From contig JAEPMI010000007.1 of assembly GCA_017644045.1 (NCBI GenBank), positions 124,001 to 188,000 on the forward strand: a stretch of DNA of 64,000 nucleotides, read 5' to 3'. Origin of the DNA: Deltaproteobacteria bacterium (GTDB lineage Bacteria; Myxococcota_A; Polyangia; Polyangiales; Houyiibacteriaceae). This document shows, piece after piece, positions 7,585 through 16,575 of the stretch. Numbering within the stretch: position 1 is the first letter of the stretch; each line of letters begins with the position of its first letter. Position numbers and translations under genes: made by a program. The notes below the pieces were generated by a model. It was not told the origin of the DNA and made no database searches. It saw nothing but the letters and a program-made list of their open reading frames with translations.

Positions 7585-8343
7585 ATGATCGACGTCACCC
7601 GCGAAGGCCCCCTGACCGTGGTCCGCTTGAATCGTCCGGAGCGGCGGAACGCCGTGAACCGGCCGACGGCCGAGGCGCTCGCGGAGGCGTTCCGTGCCTT
7701 CGACGCCGACCCCGAAGCCAAGGTCGCGATCCTGACCGGCGAAGGGGGCACCTTCTGCGCGGGAGCGGACCTCAAGGCGGTCGCCGACGGCGAAGAGGCG
7801 AATCGGGTGGAACCGGAGGGCGACGGTCCGATGGGGCCGAGTCGCATGCTGCTCGGCAAGCCGGTGATCGCGGCCATCGAGGGGCACGCGGTGGCTGGCG
7901 GCCTCGAGCTCGCGCTCTGGTGCGACATGCGCGTCGTGGCGGAAGACGCGGTGCTCGGGGTGTTCTGTCGTCGCTGGGGCGTGCCCTTGATCGACGGGGG
8001 CACCGTTCGGCTGCCTCGGCTCATCGGGCTCTCGCGAGCGCTCGACCTGATCCTCACCGGTCGCCCGGTCGGCGCCGAGGAGGCGATCGCGATGGGACTC
8101 GCCAACCGGGTCACGAAGCCCGGCGAAGCGTTGGCGGAGGCGAAGGCCCTCGCGACTCGGATCGCCACCTTCCCTCAAGCGTGCATGCGAGCGGACCGGA
8201 TGAGCGCCTACGAGCAGCACGCGATGGACCTGCCCGATGCGATCGCCAACGAGCTCCGCCACGGCGCGACGGTGATGGACGAAGCGGTCACCGGCGCCGC
8301 CCGCTTCCGCGACGGAGCCGGCCGCCACGGCTCCTTCGACTGA
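7585..8343 (+). CDS. Enoyl-CoA hydratase/isomerase family protein (one catalytic Glu replaced)
   Basis: This 252-residue crotonase-fold protein has the first oxyanion-hole motif GTFCAGADLKAV and the second in VAGGLELALWCD. The GGxELA glutamate (counterpart of rat crotonase Glu144) is present. The position of Glu164, normally within QPE, reads VFC here, in the segment GVFCRRWGVPLIDGG. That FCRRWGVPLIDGGT pattern marks a crotonase subgroup whose reaction is not plain hydration, so the substrate is uncertain. The gene stands alone on the plus strand, convergent with the DUF2062 gene across a shared hairpin. Divergent transcription from the MscS gene leaves about 70 bp for both promoters. Confidence 0.88.
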   Translation: MIDVTREGPLTVVRLNRPERRNAVNRPTAEALAEAFRAFDADPEAKVAILTGEGGTFCAGADLKAVADGEEANRVEPEGDGPMGPSRMLLGKPVIAAIEGHAVAGGLELALWCDMRVVAEDAVLGVFCRRWGVPLIDGGTVRLPRLIGLSRALDLILTGRPVGAEEAIAMGLANRVTKPGEALAEAKALATRIATFPQACMRADRMSAYEQHAMDLPDAIANELRHGATVMDEAVTGAARFRDGAGRHGSFD

Positions 8344-8348
8344 CCGCC

Positions 8349-8381
8349 AGCCCCCGATGGAGAGGGGACGGGCTGGGGGCT
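8349..8381. terminator. Bidirectional terminator-like hairpin between convergent genes
   Basis: AGCCCCC (8349-8355) pairs with GGGGGCT (8375-8381), loop 19 nt. It sits between the crotonase stop and the stop of the convergent DUF2062 gene, which it touches. There is no T-tract, so this is a structural call only. Confidence 0.45.
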
Positions 8382-8901
8382 ATCGGCCTTTGGCGCGGCG
8401 GAAGACTCGGATGCCCCAGAGGGTCAGGAAGTAGCAGGGGATGGCGGTGATGAGGCCCATGATGAGACCGCCGAGCCAGAGCTCCGCGCCCATCGAGAGG
8501 AGGGTCTCACCCACGTCCTGCCAGAACTCCTTGGTCCAGAGATCGGTGAGCAGGTCCGTCTCTTCCGCGTTCGCCTCGGCCGCTTGCATGCGTTCGGCGA
8601 CCTCGGCGGCGCCGCCCGCCTCGGGCGCGTCGTTGAGGACGGTGTCGCCCACCTTCCACGCGAACCAGTAGAGCGGCACGGCGGTGAAGGGGTTGCTGAT
8701 GAAGAGGATCGGGATGCCGCTCACCTTGTTCGCCCGGAGCAGGGTCGCGAACGCCAGGTAGAGAACGATCTGCAGGCCCAAGGTCGGCGTCCACGCGATG
8801 ATGCCGCCGATGAACACCCCCCACGCGATGCGATGCGGGGTGTCCGCCACACCGAGGATCTGGTGCACCACCAGCTTCTTGAGACGCTGCCAGGGGGTCA
8901 T
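8380..8901 (-). CDS. DUF2062 inner-membrane protein
   Basis: The protein has 173 residues. Its N-terminal half shows the DUF2062 signature: basic start, then HRIAWGVFIGGIIAWTPTLGLQ, LLRANKVSGI and FISNPFTAVPLYWFAW, giving two or three membrane segments. An acidic helical stretch (about 100-130) is followed by a last membrane segment near LGGLIMGLITAIPCYFLTLWG. DUF2062 proteins are small membrane proteins of unknown biochemical role. The ATG overlaps the upstream hydantoinase stop by 4 bases, so it is translated with that gene. Whether it assists substrate entry is unknown. Confidence 0.85.
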   Translation of the reverse strand: MTPWQRLKKLVVHQILGVADTPHRIAWGVFIGGIIAWTPTLGLQIVLYLAFATLLRANKVSGIPILFISNPFTAVPLYWFAWKVGDTVLNDAPEAGGAAEVAERMQAAEANAEETDLLTDLWTKEFWQDVGETLLSMGAELWLGGLIMGLITAIPCYFLTLWGIRVFRRAKGR

Positions 8902-11900
8902 GAGGAGCCTTCGCTCCCATAGCCTCCGCCGCCCGGCGTGGCGATCCGAAGGGTCTCGCCGACCCGCAGATCGAGCTCGGTCCGGCCGCCGATGGCGCGC
9001 GTCGAACCATCCACGGCGACCACCTCGTCGACGCCGGGAGCGGCGTCGCCGCCCCCCGCGAGGCCACGCGCTCCAGTGGCTCGTCGTTCGGCGAGCACCG
9101 AGACGCGGAGCGGCGCGAGCGCTTCGATCTCTCGGACGAGCCCGTCGCCGCCGGGCCAGCGCCCTGCCCCACCGCTTCCCCTGCGAATGGCGAAGCGCCG
9201 GACTCGGACCGGGTAGCGCGCCTCGAGCAGCTCCGGATCGGTGATCCGCGAGTTGGTCATGTGCACGTGCGTCGCCGACGGACCCGGAGCGTTCGGGGCC
9301 CCGCCGACCCCGCCGGCCAGGGTCTCGTAGTAGCCGAAGGTCCCGTCGCCAAAGGTGATGTTGTTCATGGTGCCCTGGCTGGGCGCCATCACGCCGAGCG
9401 CGGCGAGGATCGCGTCCACGACCCGCTGGCTGGTCTCGACGTTGCCCGCCGCCACCGCAGCGTCTGCCGGTGGGTCCAAGAGTGATCCCACGGGGATCGT
9501 CAACGACACGGGGCGCATGCACCCATCGTTGAGCGGGATCGACCGGCCGACGAGGGTACGGATGGCGTAGAGGACGCACGCCTCCGTGACCGCGCGGGGC
9601 GCGTTGAGGTTCGTGCGAGTCGCCGCGTCGGTGCCGGTGAAGTCCACGTGGAGCCGGCCACCCTCGACCGTGATCGCCACGCTGACGGCGGTCCCGTCGT
9701 CGAGGGTCTCCGTCCAGCCATGGGTCCCGTCCGGGAGCTCCGCGATCGCCTCGGCGACCGCCGCCTCCGCGTCGTCGAGCACCGCGGCCATGTCGGCTCG
9801 GATGGCGTCGGGCCCGAGGGACTCGGCGAGCGCGAGGAGCTCACGTGCGCCTCGACGACAGGCCGCGAGCTGCGCCTCGAGGTCCGCGAGGTTCTCGTCC
9901 GGTCGGCGCGCGGGATGGGGCCCGCCCTCGAGGACGGCTCGAATGGCCGTCTCGTCGAGCACGCCGTCCTTCACCACCTGCAACCCACGGAACACCACGC
10001 CTTCCTCCGCGAGGGTCTCCGAGCACGCCGGCATCGAGCCCGGCGTGACCCCGCCGACGTCCGCGTGGTGTCCACGCGCGGCCACGAAGAAGCGCAGCAC
10101 CCCATCCGCGTCGTGCACGGGGGCGACGACCGTGAGGTCGGGGAGATGGGAGCCGCCCGCCGCAGGATCGTTCGTCAGGTAGGCGCTCCCAGGTGGCAGG
10201 CCGTGCTCGGCGTGCGCCGCCAGGATCGCCTTCACGCTGGCGCTCATCGCGCCGAGGTGCACCGGGATGTGGGGGGCGTTCGCCACCAGCGCCCCGTCAC
10301 CGTCGAAGATGGCGCACGAGTAGTCCAGGCGGTCGCGGATGTTGGTGCTGAGCGCGCTCCGGCGCAGCACCACCCCCATCCGTTCGGCGATCGCGGCCAA
10401 GCGCTGCGCGAGGATCTCGACCCGGAAGAACGAATCGGTCGCCGCGCTCGGCTCGCCATCCTCGAGCACCAAGACGTCGTCCATGGCCCGGCGGACGAGC
10501 GTGAACCCCGGCTCCACGACGAGGGTCCCGGTCTCCTCCATGACCAGCAGCGGGCCGGCGAGCGCGCGATCCAGGGGCAGCGCCTCTCGACGCCACGCGG
10601 TCACGGACCGCCAACCTCCTGGCAGGTAGAGCTGCGCCTCGATGGGTTCGGCGTGCTCGACCACGGCGGCGGTGAAGGGCGGCGCCGGAGGGGCAGCGCG
10701 CACTTCGACCCTCGCGGCCACGAGCTCGAGCGAGCGGCTGCGCCGATAGCCGAAGGTCCGTTCATGGGCTCTTCCGAACGTTTCCGCGAGGGTCGCAGTC
10801 TGCTCGGCCGGATCGACCTCCAGGCCGAGCTGCGTCCCGGCGTAGCGAAGCACGAGGCGGGGGCGGCTCTCGAGCACCTCCGCCTCGCCATCGAGGGCGA
10901 CGCGGCCCTCCGCCTCGAGCGCCGCCAGCGCTTCGGCTGCGCTCACGAGCGCCTCTTCATCGAGTCCGACGCCACCGAGATCGTGCGCCCCGTGCCAGCT
11001 CTGCGGTGCTGCGCCCATGCCCCAGGCGGAGAGCACCCCAGCGAACGGGTGGGAGACGATCCGTCGCACCCCGAGCTGGCGAGCGACGCGGCACGCATAC
11101 TGTCCCGCGGCGCCGCCAAACGCCGCGAGCGCGTAGTCGCCGGGGTCGTGACCTCGAGCGACCGTCACCTCCGCCAGAGCGTCCGCCATCGTGGCTGCCG
11201 CCAGGGTGACCAGCCCGTCGGCGAAGGGCTCGGTGTCCAGGTCGACGCGCCGAGCGAGCTCGCCCAGCGCTTTGGTGGCGCGCTCCGCGTCGAGCTCGAA
11301 GGGAAAACGCTCACCTCGCACGCGCCCCAGCACGAGCGCGGCGTCGGTGAGCGCGGGCTCGCGCGCGTCGGGGTGCCCGTAGGACAGGGGGCCAGGGATC
11401 GCCCCGGCGCTCGCCGGGCCCACGGCGGCTCGGCGGTCTGCACCGGAGACCAGCCGCACCAGCGAGCCGCCGCCGGCGGCCACCGTGTGAACCGCCAGCA
11501 TCGGCGCCCGAACGCGGGCCGGACCGACTCGGCTCTCGTTGCGGCGGTCGTGCTCGCCGTCGAAACGGCAGACGTCGGTCGAGGTGCCGCCCATGTCGAG
11601 CCCGAGCAGCCGAGGCTCACCGAGCGCGCGAGCGGTGGCAGCCACGGCCACGACCCCGCCGGCGGGACCGGAGAGCAGCGCGTCACGGCCTCGGAACCCG
11701 GCGGCGTCGACCAGCCCACCATCGGACTTGAGGAAGCGGAGCCGGCTGCCCGGCAGCTCGGCTTCGAGGAACGCGACGTAGCGGCGAAGGGCGGGCGTCA
11801 GCGCCGCGTCGGCGACCGCCGTGTGGGCTCGGCCGAGCAGACCGGTGCTCGGGGCGACCTCGTGACTGGTGACCACGTGGAGCCCGAGCTCGGCGAGGGC

Positions 11901-12416
11901 TTCCGCGAGCGCGCGCTCGTGCCGGCCGTCCTTGGAGGCGTGCAGCTTGGCGATCGCGACCGCCTCGAGCCCATGGCGCTCGGCCGCCGCCGCGACCTCC
12001 CGCCGAAAGCGATCCGCATCGACGGGGAGCAACTCGCTCCCGTCGGCGGCCAGGCGGGCCGGGTCCTCGAGGACGGCGGTGGGTAGCGGGGTCTCGCGCG
12101 CAGCGCCGGGAACGAAGAGCCGGGGCCGGGTCTGGTCGTCGATGGCCAGCACATCGGCGAACCCCTGGTCGACCACCAGCAAGGTGTTGGCGTGCTTCCG
12201 CTCGAGCAGGGCGTTGGTGGCCACGGTCGTCCCGACCCGCAGGTCGCAGGGCGGGATCGGGGCCCCGTCGGCCAGACCCAGCAGGGCCCGAATCCCCACG
12301 AGCGGGGCCTCGTCGCTGGACCGGACCTTGATGGCGCTGAGCGCCCCGCCCTCGCGGAGCACGCAGTCCGTGAAGGTACCGCCTCGATCCACCCAGATGT
12401 CCGGCAGGGTCGCCAT
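8898..12416 (-). CDS. Fused HyuA-HyuB hydantoinase / 5-oxoprolinase
   Basis: This 1172-residue cytoplasmic enzyme joins two domains usually encoded as separate hyuA and hyuB genes. The HyuA half starts WVDRGGTFTDCV (ATP-binding Gly/Thr motif near residues 8-20) and has LGLDMGGTSTDVCRFDG near 275-290. The HyuB half begins near residue 655 (FFRVEILAQRLAAIAERMG) and carries TNIRDRLDYSCAIFD and FVAARGHHADVGG. The length is slightly below that of eukaryotic 5-oxoprolinase. The likely reaction is ATP-dependent ring opening of 5-oxo-L-proline or a hydantoin. The start MATLPDIWVD places the phosphate-binding motif at the usual distance. It is transcribed alone with the small DUF2062 gene, and a 223-bp divergent region separates it from the AHSA1 gene. 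Confidence 0.93.
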   Translation of the reverse strand: MATLPDIWVDRGGTFTDCVLREGGALSAIKVRSSDEAPLVGIRALLGLADGAPIPPCDLRVGTTVATNALLERKHANTLLVVDQGFADVLAIDDQTRPRLFVPGAARETPLPTAVLEDPARLAADGSELLPVDADRFRREVAAAAERHGLEAVAIAKLHASKDGRHERALAEALAELGLHVVTSHEVAPSTGLLGRAHTAVADAALTPALRRYVAFLEAELPGSRLRFLKSDGGLVDAAGFRGRDALLSGPAGGVVAVAATARALGEPRLLGLDMGGTSTDVCRFDGEHDRRNESRVGPARVRAPMLAVHTVAAGGGSLVRLVSGADRRAAVGPASAGAIPGPLSYGHPDAREPALTDAALVLGRVRGERFPFELDAERATKALGELARRVDLDTEPFADGLVTLAAATMADALAEVTVARGHDPGDYALAAFGGAAGQYACRVARQLGVRRIVSHPFAGVLSAWGMGAAPQSWHGAHDLGGVGLDEEALVSAAEALAALEAEGRVALDGEAEVLESRPRLVLRYAGTQLGLEVDPAEQTATLAETFGRAHERTFGYRRSRSLELVAARVEVRAAPPAPPFTAAVVEHAEPIEAQLYLPGGWRSVTAWRREALPLDRALAGPLLVMEETGTLVVEPGFTLVRRAMDDVLVLEDGEPSAATDSFFRVEILAQRLAAIAERMGVVLRRSALSTNIRDRLDYSCAIFDGDGALVANAPHIPVHLGAMSASVKAILAAHAEHGLPPGSAYLTNDPAAGGSHLPDLTVVAPVHDADGVLRFFVAARGHHADVGGVTPGSMPACSETLAEEGVVFRGLQVVKDGVLDETAIRAVLEGGPHPARRPDENLADLEAQLAACRRGARELLALAESLGPDAIRADMAAVLDDAEAAVAEAIAELPDGTHGWTETLDDGTAVSVAITVEGGRLHVDFTGTDAATRTNLNAPRAVTEACVLYAIRTLVGRSIPLNDGCMRPVSLTIPVGSLLDPPADAAVAAGNVETSQRVVDAILAALGVMAPSQGTMNNITFGDGTFGYYETLAGGVGGAPNAPGPSATHVHMTNSRITDPELLEARYPVRVRRFAIRRGSGGAGRWPGGDGLVREIEALAPLRVSVLAERRATGARGLAGGGDAAPGVDEVVAVDGSTRAIGGRTELDLRVGETLRIATPGGGGYGSEGSS

Positions 12417-12639
12417 CGGCGGGCAGAGCGAACCACGCGGGAGGGCCCGAGTCGAGCGGACGAAGGGGGGCCTGCGGCCGCCGATCGGGGCCTCGAGGCG
12501 ATCGCGTCAGCTCTGGCACATCGGGGGCACCCACCCTTCACTTTTTGGGCGATCTCGACCCTTCGAGGCACCATGATGCGCAGACGATACGGTTTCGCTG
12601 GACAAGCGCGCCGCCATTGGAGAGTGACGGGGAAGGACG

Positions 12640-13791
12640 ATGGCCACCGAAGAGCTTAGTGTATCATCCTTGATTTCGGCGAGTCCGAACCGGATTTACG
12701 CCACCTGGATGGACGAACGGCGCCATACGGCGTTCACGGGCCAGCGATCCACCGTGGACCCATGGGTCGGCGGCCGACTGACCGCGGCCGACGGCTACAT
12801 CGACGCCACGCACATCCTGCTCGATACGGGGCGACGGATCGTGATGACCTGGCGAACGGCGGACTTCCCGCTCGACGCACCGGATTCCCAGGTGGAGATT
12901 CGCTTCGAGGCGGTCGCCGGCGGGACTCGAGTGCAGGTGCACCACACCGGGATCCCCGAGGGTCAGCGCGACCGCTACAAGAAGACCTGGCGCTCGGTCT
13001 ACCTGGACCCGATGAAGCGCTTCTTCGCGAGCAAGGGCGCACAGAAACGAGCCCTCAAGGACGCCAAGAAGCGCGGCGTCCTCCCGGCGCCGGGCCGTGG
13101 GCCGCGGACCGGTCGTCGCCCGATCCTGGGGCCGCGTCCCGGCCATGCGCCGGTCGGCGGGATCATCGCGCCGAACGAGCCGCCCGCCGAGGTGGCCGAG
13201 GCGAAGGCCGATGCCGAGAAGAGGGCTGCCGAGAAGGCCGAGGCGAAGAAGGCCGAGGTGAAGATGCCCCCGGCCGAGCTGAAGAGCGCGCCCAAGAAGG
13301 CGAAGGCCGCCAAGAAGGCCGCGCCCAAGAAGGCGAAGAAGGGCGCCAAGAAGAAGGCTGCGCCCAAGAAGGCGAAGGCCGCCAAGAAGGCCGCCCCCAA
13401 GAAGGCGAAGAAGGCCGCCAAGAAGAAGGCCGCCCCCAAGAAGGCGAAGAAGGCCGCCAAGAAGGCTGCGCCCAAGAAGGCGAAGAAGACCGCCAAGAAG
13501 AAGGCTGCGCCCAAGAAGGCGAAGAAGGCCGCCAAGAAGGCTGCGCCCAAGAAGGCGAAGAAGACCGCCAAGAAGAAGGCTGCGCCCAAGAAGGCGAAGA
13601 AGGCCGCGAAGAAGGCTGCGCCCAAGAAGGCGAGGAAGGCCACCAAGAAGAAGGCCGCGCCCAAGAAGGCGAAGAAGGCCGCCGCGAAGAAGTCCGCCAA
13701 GAAGAAGGCCGCGCCCAAGAAGGCGAAGAAGGCCGCCAAGAAGAAGTCGACGCGCAAGACCGCCAAGAAGCAGCCCGCGCGCAAGAAGTAG
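12640..13791 (+). CDS. AHSA1/SRPBCC-domain protein with histone-H1-like Lys/Ala/Pro tail
   Basis: The 383-residue protein has two parts. Residues 5-130 form an AHSA1-type START-like domain: IYATWMDERRHTAFTG, WVGGRLTAADGYI, VEIRFEAVAGGTRVQVHHTGIP and the final helix with W117. Residues 131-215 are an Arg/Pro- then Glu/Ala/Lys-rich linker. Residues 216-383 are almost entirely Lys, Ala and Pro with repeated AAPKKAKKAAKK units, like the tail of eukaryotic histone H1 and bacterial H1-like DNA compaction proteins. AHSA1 domains bind hydrophobic ligands or stimulate Hsp90-type chaperones; the tail should bind DNA or RNA non-specifically. A GGAAGG ribosome site precedes the ATG. What the fusion does is unknown. 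Confidence 0.88.
   Translation: MATEELSVSSLISASPNRIYATWMDERRHTAFTGQRSTVDPWVGGRLTAADGYIDATHILLDTGRRIVMTWRTADFPLDAPDSQVEIRFEAVAGGTRVQVHHTGIPEGQRDRYKKTWRSVYLDPMKRFFASKGAQKRALKDAKKRGVLPAPGRGPRTGRRPILGPRPGHAPVGGIIAPNEPPAEVAEAKADAEKRAAEKAEAKKAEVKMPPAELKSAPKKAKAAKKAAPKKAKKGAKKKAAPKKAKAAKKAAPKKAKKAAKKKAAPKKAKKAAKKAAPKKAKKTAKKKAAPKKAKKAAKKAAPKKAKKTAKKKAAPKKAKKAAKKAAPKKARKATKKKAAPKKAKKAAAKKSAKKKAAPKKAKKAAKKKSTRKTAKKQPARKK
13285..13788 (+). repeat. In-frame minisatellite coding for AAPKKAKKxAKK units
   Basis: Units of 36 or 39 bp built from GCGCCCAAGAAGGCG and AAGAAGGCCGCCAAG repeat through the 3' half of the gene. A 75-bp higher-order unit occurs twice in direct succession (13465-13539 and 13540-13614) with a single synonymous difference, a sign of recent duplication or slippage. 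All units keep the reading frame. Confidence 0.85.
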
Positions 13792-13800
13792 CGCGCGCGC

Positions 13801-15183
13801 TCAGCCCAAGACGAGCAAGAGGACGGGCACCACGATGCCCATCGCGATGCACGCGACCGCCGTGTAGCCGACGATCGACTTCGCCTCGAGCCCCATGATG
13901 CCGAGCAGGGGCAGCGCCCAGAACGGCTGAAGGGTGTTGGTCCACGCGTCGCCGTAGGCGAACGCCATCACCGTCGTTCCGGGCGGCACGCCGAGCGCGT
14001 CCCCCGCCCCGAGCAGGATGTCGCCCTGCACGGCCCACTGCCCACCGCCCGACGGGACCATCAAGTTCACGATCCCCGCCGAGAAGAAGGCGAGCACCGG
14101 GAACGTGTCGGCGTCCGCGACCGCGACCATCGCTTCGCTGATCCAGGTGATGAGCCCGGCGGCCTTCATGATGCCGAGGATCCCGAAGTAGAACGGGAAC
14201 TGGAGAATGATGCCTCCGGCGCCTTTGGCGCCATCGGTGATGGCGTCCACGTAGCCGCGCAAGCTTCCCTGGAGTGCGACGCCAGCGAAGAGGAAGAGGA
14301 AGTTCACCAGGTTGAGGTCGAGGCTCATGCGTCCGGTCGCCCAGGCCGCGCCGATCGTCCCCAGACCGACCAGCCCGACGAGGACCCCGACCGCGCGCGA
14401 CCGCTCGAAGCGAAAGCGCCCCTCCTCGGGATCCGCCTTCGGAGTCGCTCCTCGAAGCGCCTCCGGATCCGGCGGCGTTCGGTCCTCGTCCGAGGGCGTC
14501 AGCGCGGCGAAGAGGACGGGGAGCCCGAGGCAGAGCACGCCAGTCACCACGAAGTTGAGGGGCGAGAGGAGCGTCTCGGTCACGGGCACGATGCCGTCCG
14601 CGTGGGTGCGGATGGCGTCAGCGGCGAAGTGGCCGGGCTCCGCGACCTTCAAGGGCGCCGAGCCGCTCAGCCCGCCGTGCCACACCGCGAGCCCGGCGTA
14701 CGCGGCCGCGCCCAGCAGCGGATAATGGAGCACCGGCCCGACGTCGTCGCGGAGCGAGTTGCGGCCGATCTCCCGAGCGAGGAACGCGCCCACGATCGCG
14801 CCGAGGCCCCAATGGATCACCGCCGCGAGGCAGGCCACGATCGACACGACGAAGGCCGCGCCCGCGGCGCCGCGAACCTTCGACGCGATCGCTCGCACCC
14901 AGCGCTGCACCGGCGGGCTCGTCGCGAGCGCGTGACCCGTCACCAGCACCAGGCACATCTGGAGGGCGAAGGCGAGCCCGCCCGGCGAGGCGAAGCCTGT
15001 CGCCCATCCATCGATCAGCGTCCAGACCACCCCACCCTCAGGCGGCTCGTCCGCGAGGAGAATGGCCCCGAACACCCCGACCAGCAGCGTCAGCCCGAGC
15101 GCGAGCACGAAGGGGTCCGGGACCACCTTGCTGGCGACGCGGCTGAGCTTCGCGCCGACCGCCGCGATCGGGAGAGCTCTCAC
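13801..15183 (-). CDS. atoE: AtoE-type short-chain fatty acid transporter
   Basis: This 460-residue, multi-spanning inner-membrane protein shows the AtoE family motifs: early [15 protein letters not shown], then [66 protein letters not shown] and [20 protein letters not shown]. The family imports short-chain fatty acids such as acetoacetate or butyrate. Length and the ten to twelve hydrophobic segments fit. The start codon overlaps the threonine synthase stop (ATGA), an unusual partner for this transporter. A charged cytoplasmic loop (residues 235-270, Asp/Glu/Arg-rich) splits the two halves. The gene ends 9 bp from the convergent AHSA1 gene, with no room for a separate terminator. Confidence 0.9.
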   Translation of the reverse strand: MRALPIAAVGAKLSRVASKVVPDPFVLALGLTLLVGVFGAILLADEPPEGGVVWTLIDGWATGFASPGGLAFALQMCLVLVTGHALATSPPVQRWVRAIASKVRGAAGAAFVVSIVACLAAVIHWGLGAIVGAFLAREIGRNSLRDDVGPVLHYPLLGAAAYAGLAVWHGGLSGSAPLKVAEPGHFAADAIRTHADGIVPVTETLLSPLNFVVTGVLCLGLPVLFAALTPSDEDRTPPDPEALRGATPKADPEEGRFRFERSRAVGVLVGLVGLGTIGAAWATGRMSLDLNLVNFLFLFAGVALQGSLRGYVDAITDGAKGAGGIILQFPFYFGILGIMKAAGLITWISEAMVAVADADTFPVLAFFSAGIVNLMVPSGGGQWAVQGDILLGAGDALGVPPGTTVMAFAYGDAWTNTLQPFWALPLLGIMGLEAKSIVGYTAVACIAMGIVVPVLLLVLG

Positions 15184-16535
15184 TCCCGCTCGTCCAGCAC
15201 TCGGTGAATGGCGTCGACCACCTCGTCGGGGTCGGAGCCGAGCTCGATGGGCTGGTTCGCCAGCGGCGCGTCGAAGGGAAGCTCACCTCGATGGTAGGCG
15301 GCCTTGAACTCGGTGAACTTCAACCCGTGGGCCGTGGAGATCACCACCACGCGCTCGTCCTTCTCGATGGTGCCCGCCGCGACCAGCTTCTCGAGACAGG
15401 CGAGCGCCACGCCGGTGTGCGGGCAGTTGAACATCCCGGTGCGGTCCGCGCGGGCGGCGGCGTCCGCGAGCTCCGACTCGCTGGCCTGCTCGACCACGCC
15501 ACGACACGACACGAGCGCGCGGACGGCCTTGGGCAACGACACCGGATCACCGATCCGGATGGCGGACGCGAGGGTGGGCTCGGCCTCCATCGGCTCGAAG
15601 TCCGCGAGCTCGAGATCCCGGCCCGCCTCCGCCGCGCGCTGGTACGCTCGGTAGAGCGGGTTGGCTTTCTCTGCCTGGCAGCAGACCAGCCGCGGCAGCC
15701 GTGAGATCAGCCCCACCTCGAGCATCTCGAGGAAGCCCTTGGCGATGGCCGACACGTTGCCGAGGTTGCCGCCGGGCACGAGCACCCAGTCCGGGACCTC
15801 CCAGTCGAACTGCTGCACGATCTCGAAGCTGATCGTCTTCTGCCCTTCGACTCGGAGGCTGTTCATCGAGTTCGCCAGATAGAGCCCCGGGTCCTCGGTC
15901 AGGCGCTGGACCACGCGCATGCACCCGTCGAAGTCGGTATCCAGCGCACAGACCAGCGCGCCGTTGGCGATCGGCTGGACGAGCTGCGCGGCCGTGATCT
16001 TCCCCTTGGGGAGGAGCACCACCACGGGGATCGCGGCCGCGGCGCCGTACGCCGCCAACGCGGCGGAGGTGTCCCCGGTCGAGGCGCAGGCGACCGCGCG
16101 AATGGGCTTACCCGCGGCGATCATCTCCTTCACCGAGGACACGAGCACGGTCATCCCGAGGTCCTTGAACGACCCGGTGTGGCTCGTGCCGCACTGCTTC
16201 ACCCAGAGGTCCGGCAGTCCGACGTACTCCTTGCCGTAGCGCTCGGCCCAGAAGAGGTTCGTGTTCCCCTCGTAGAGCGAGACCACGTTCTGCGGGGAGA
16301 CGTGGGGCTGGACCCACTCGTGCTTCGACCAGACTCCGCTACCGTAGGGCCAACGGGTCCGCCCATAGCGCTCGTCGAAGGTCCGGATCCAGGCCGCGGG
16401 CGACCGGGATCGCAAGGCCTCGAGATCGTGCACCACCTCGAGGAGCCCGCCCGACTTCGAACGGTAGATGACCTCGGTCAGGGGATAGCGCTCGGACTCG
16501 TCGTCGACGGCCTGGAACCACGCGCGGGGTCGCAT
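15180..16535 (-). CDS. thrC: Threonine synthase
   Basis: This 451-residue PLP enzyme converts O-phospho-L-homoserine to L-threonine. The PLP lysine is K124 in [10 protein letters not shown]; the preceding [11 protein letters not shown] and WVKQCG match the substrate-binding segment. The phosphate loop is [11 protein letters not shown] and the C-terminal region reads HGLKFTEFK. The N-terminal 75 residues carry the aromatic-rich segment seen in class I enzymes, without a zinc ribbon. It lies 40 bp downstream of a lipoprotein gene and is translationally coupled to the AtoE-type transporter. No other threonine or homoserine gene is visible in the window. Confidence 0.93.
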   Translation of the reverse strand: MRPRAWFQAVDDESERYPLTEVIYRSKSGGLLEVVHDLEALRSRSPAAWIRTFDERYGRTRWPYGSGVWSKHEWVQPHVSPQNVVSLYEGNTNLFWAERYGKEYVGLPDLWVKQCGTSHTGSFKDLGMTVLVSSVKEMIAAGKPIRAVACASTGDTSAALAAYGAAAAIPVVVLLPKGKITAAQLVQPIANGALVCALDTDFDGCMRVVQRLTEDPGLYLANSMNSLRVEGQKTISFEIVQQFDWEVPDWVLVPGGNLGNVSAIAKGFLEMLEVGLISRLPRLVCCQAEKANPLYRAYQRAAEAGRDLELADFEPMEAEPTLASAIRIGDPVSLPKAVRALVSCRGVVEQASESELADAAARADRTGMFNCPHTGVALACLEKLVAAGTIEKDERVVVISTAHGLKFTEFKAAYHRGELPFDAPLANQPIELGSDPDEVVDAIHRVLDERE

Positions 16536-16575
16536 GGTGGCTGTCTAGCACGTGACGCCCACGGCCGCGCGCCCC

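Noticed and set aside
13285-13788. Tandem repeats as a CRISPR array or satellite
   Set aside because: Units are directly adjacent, lack spacers and encode a Lys/Ala/Pro tail in frame.
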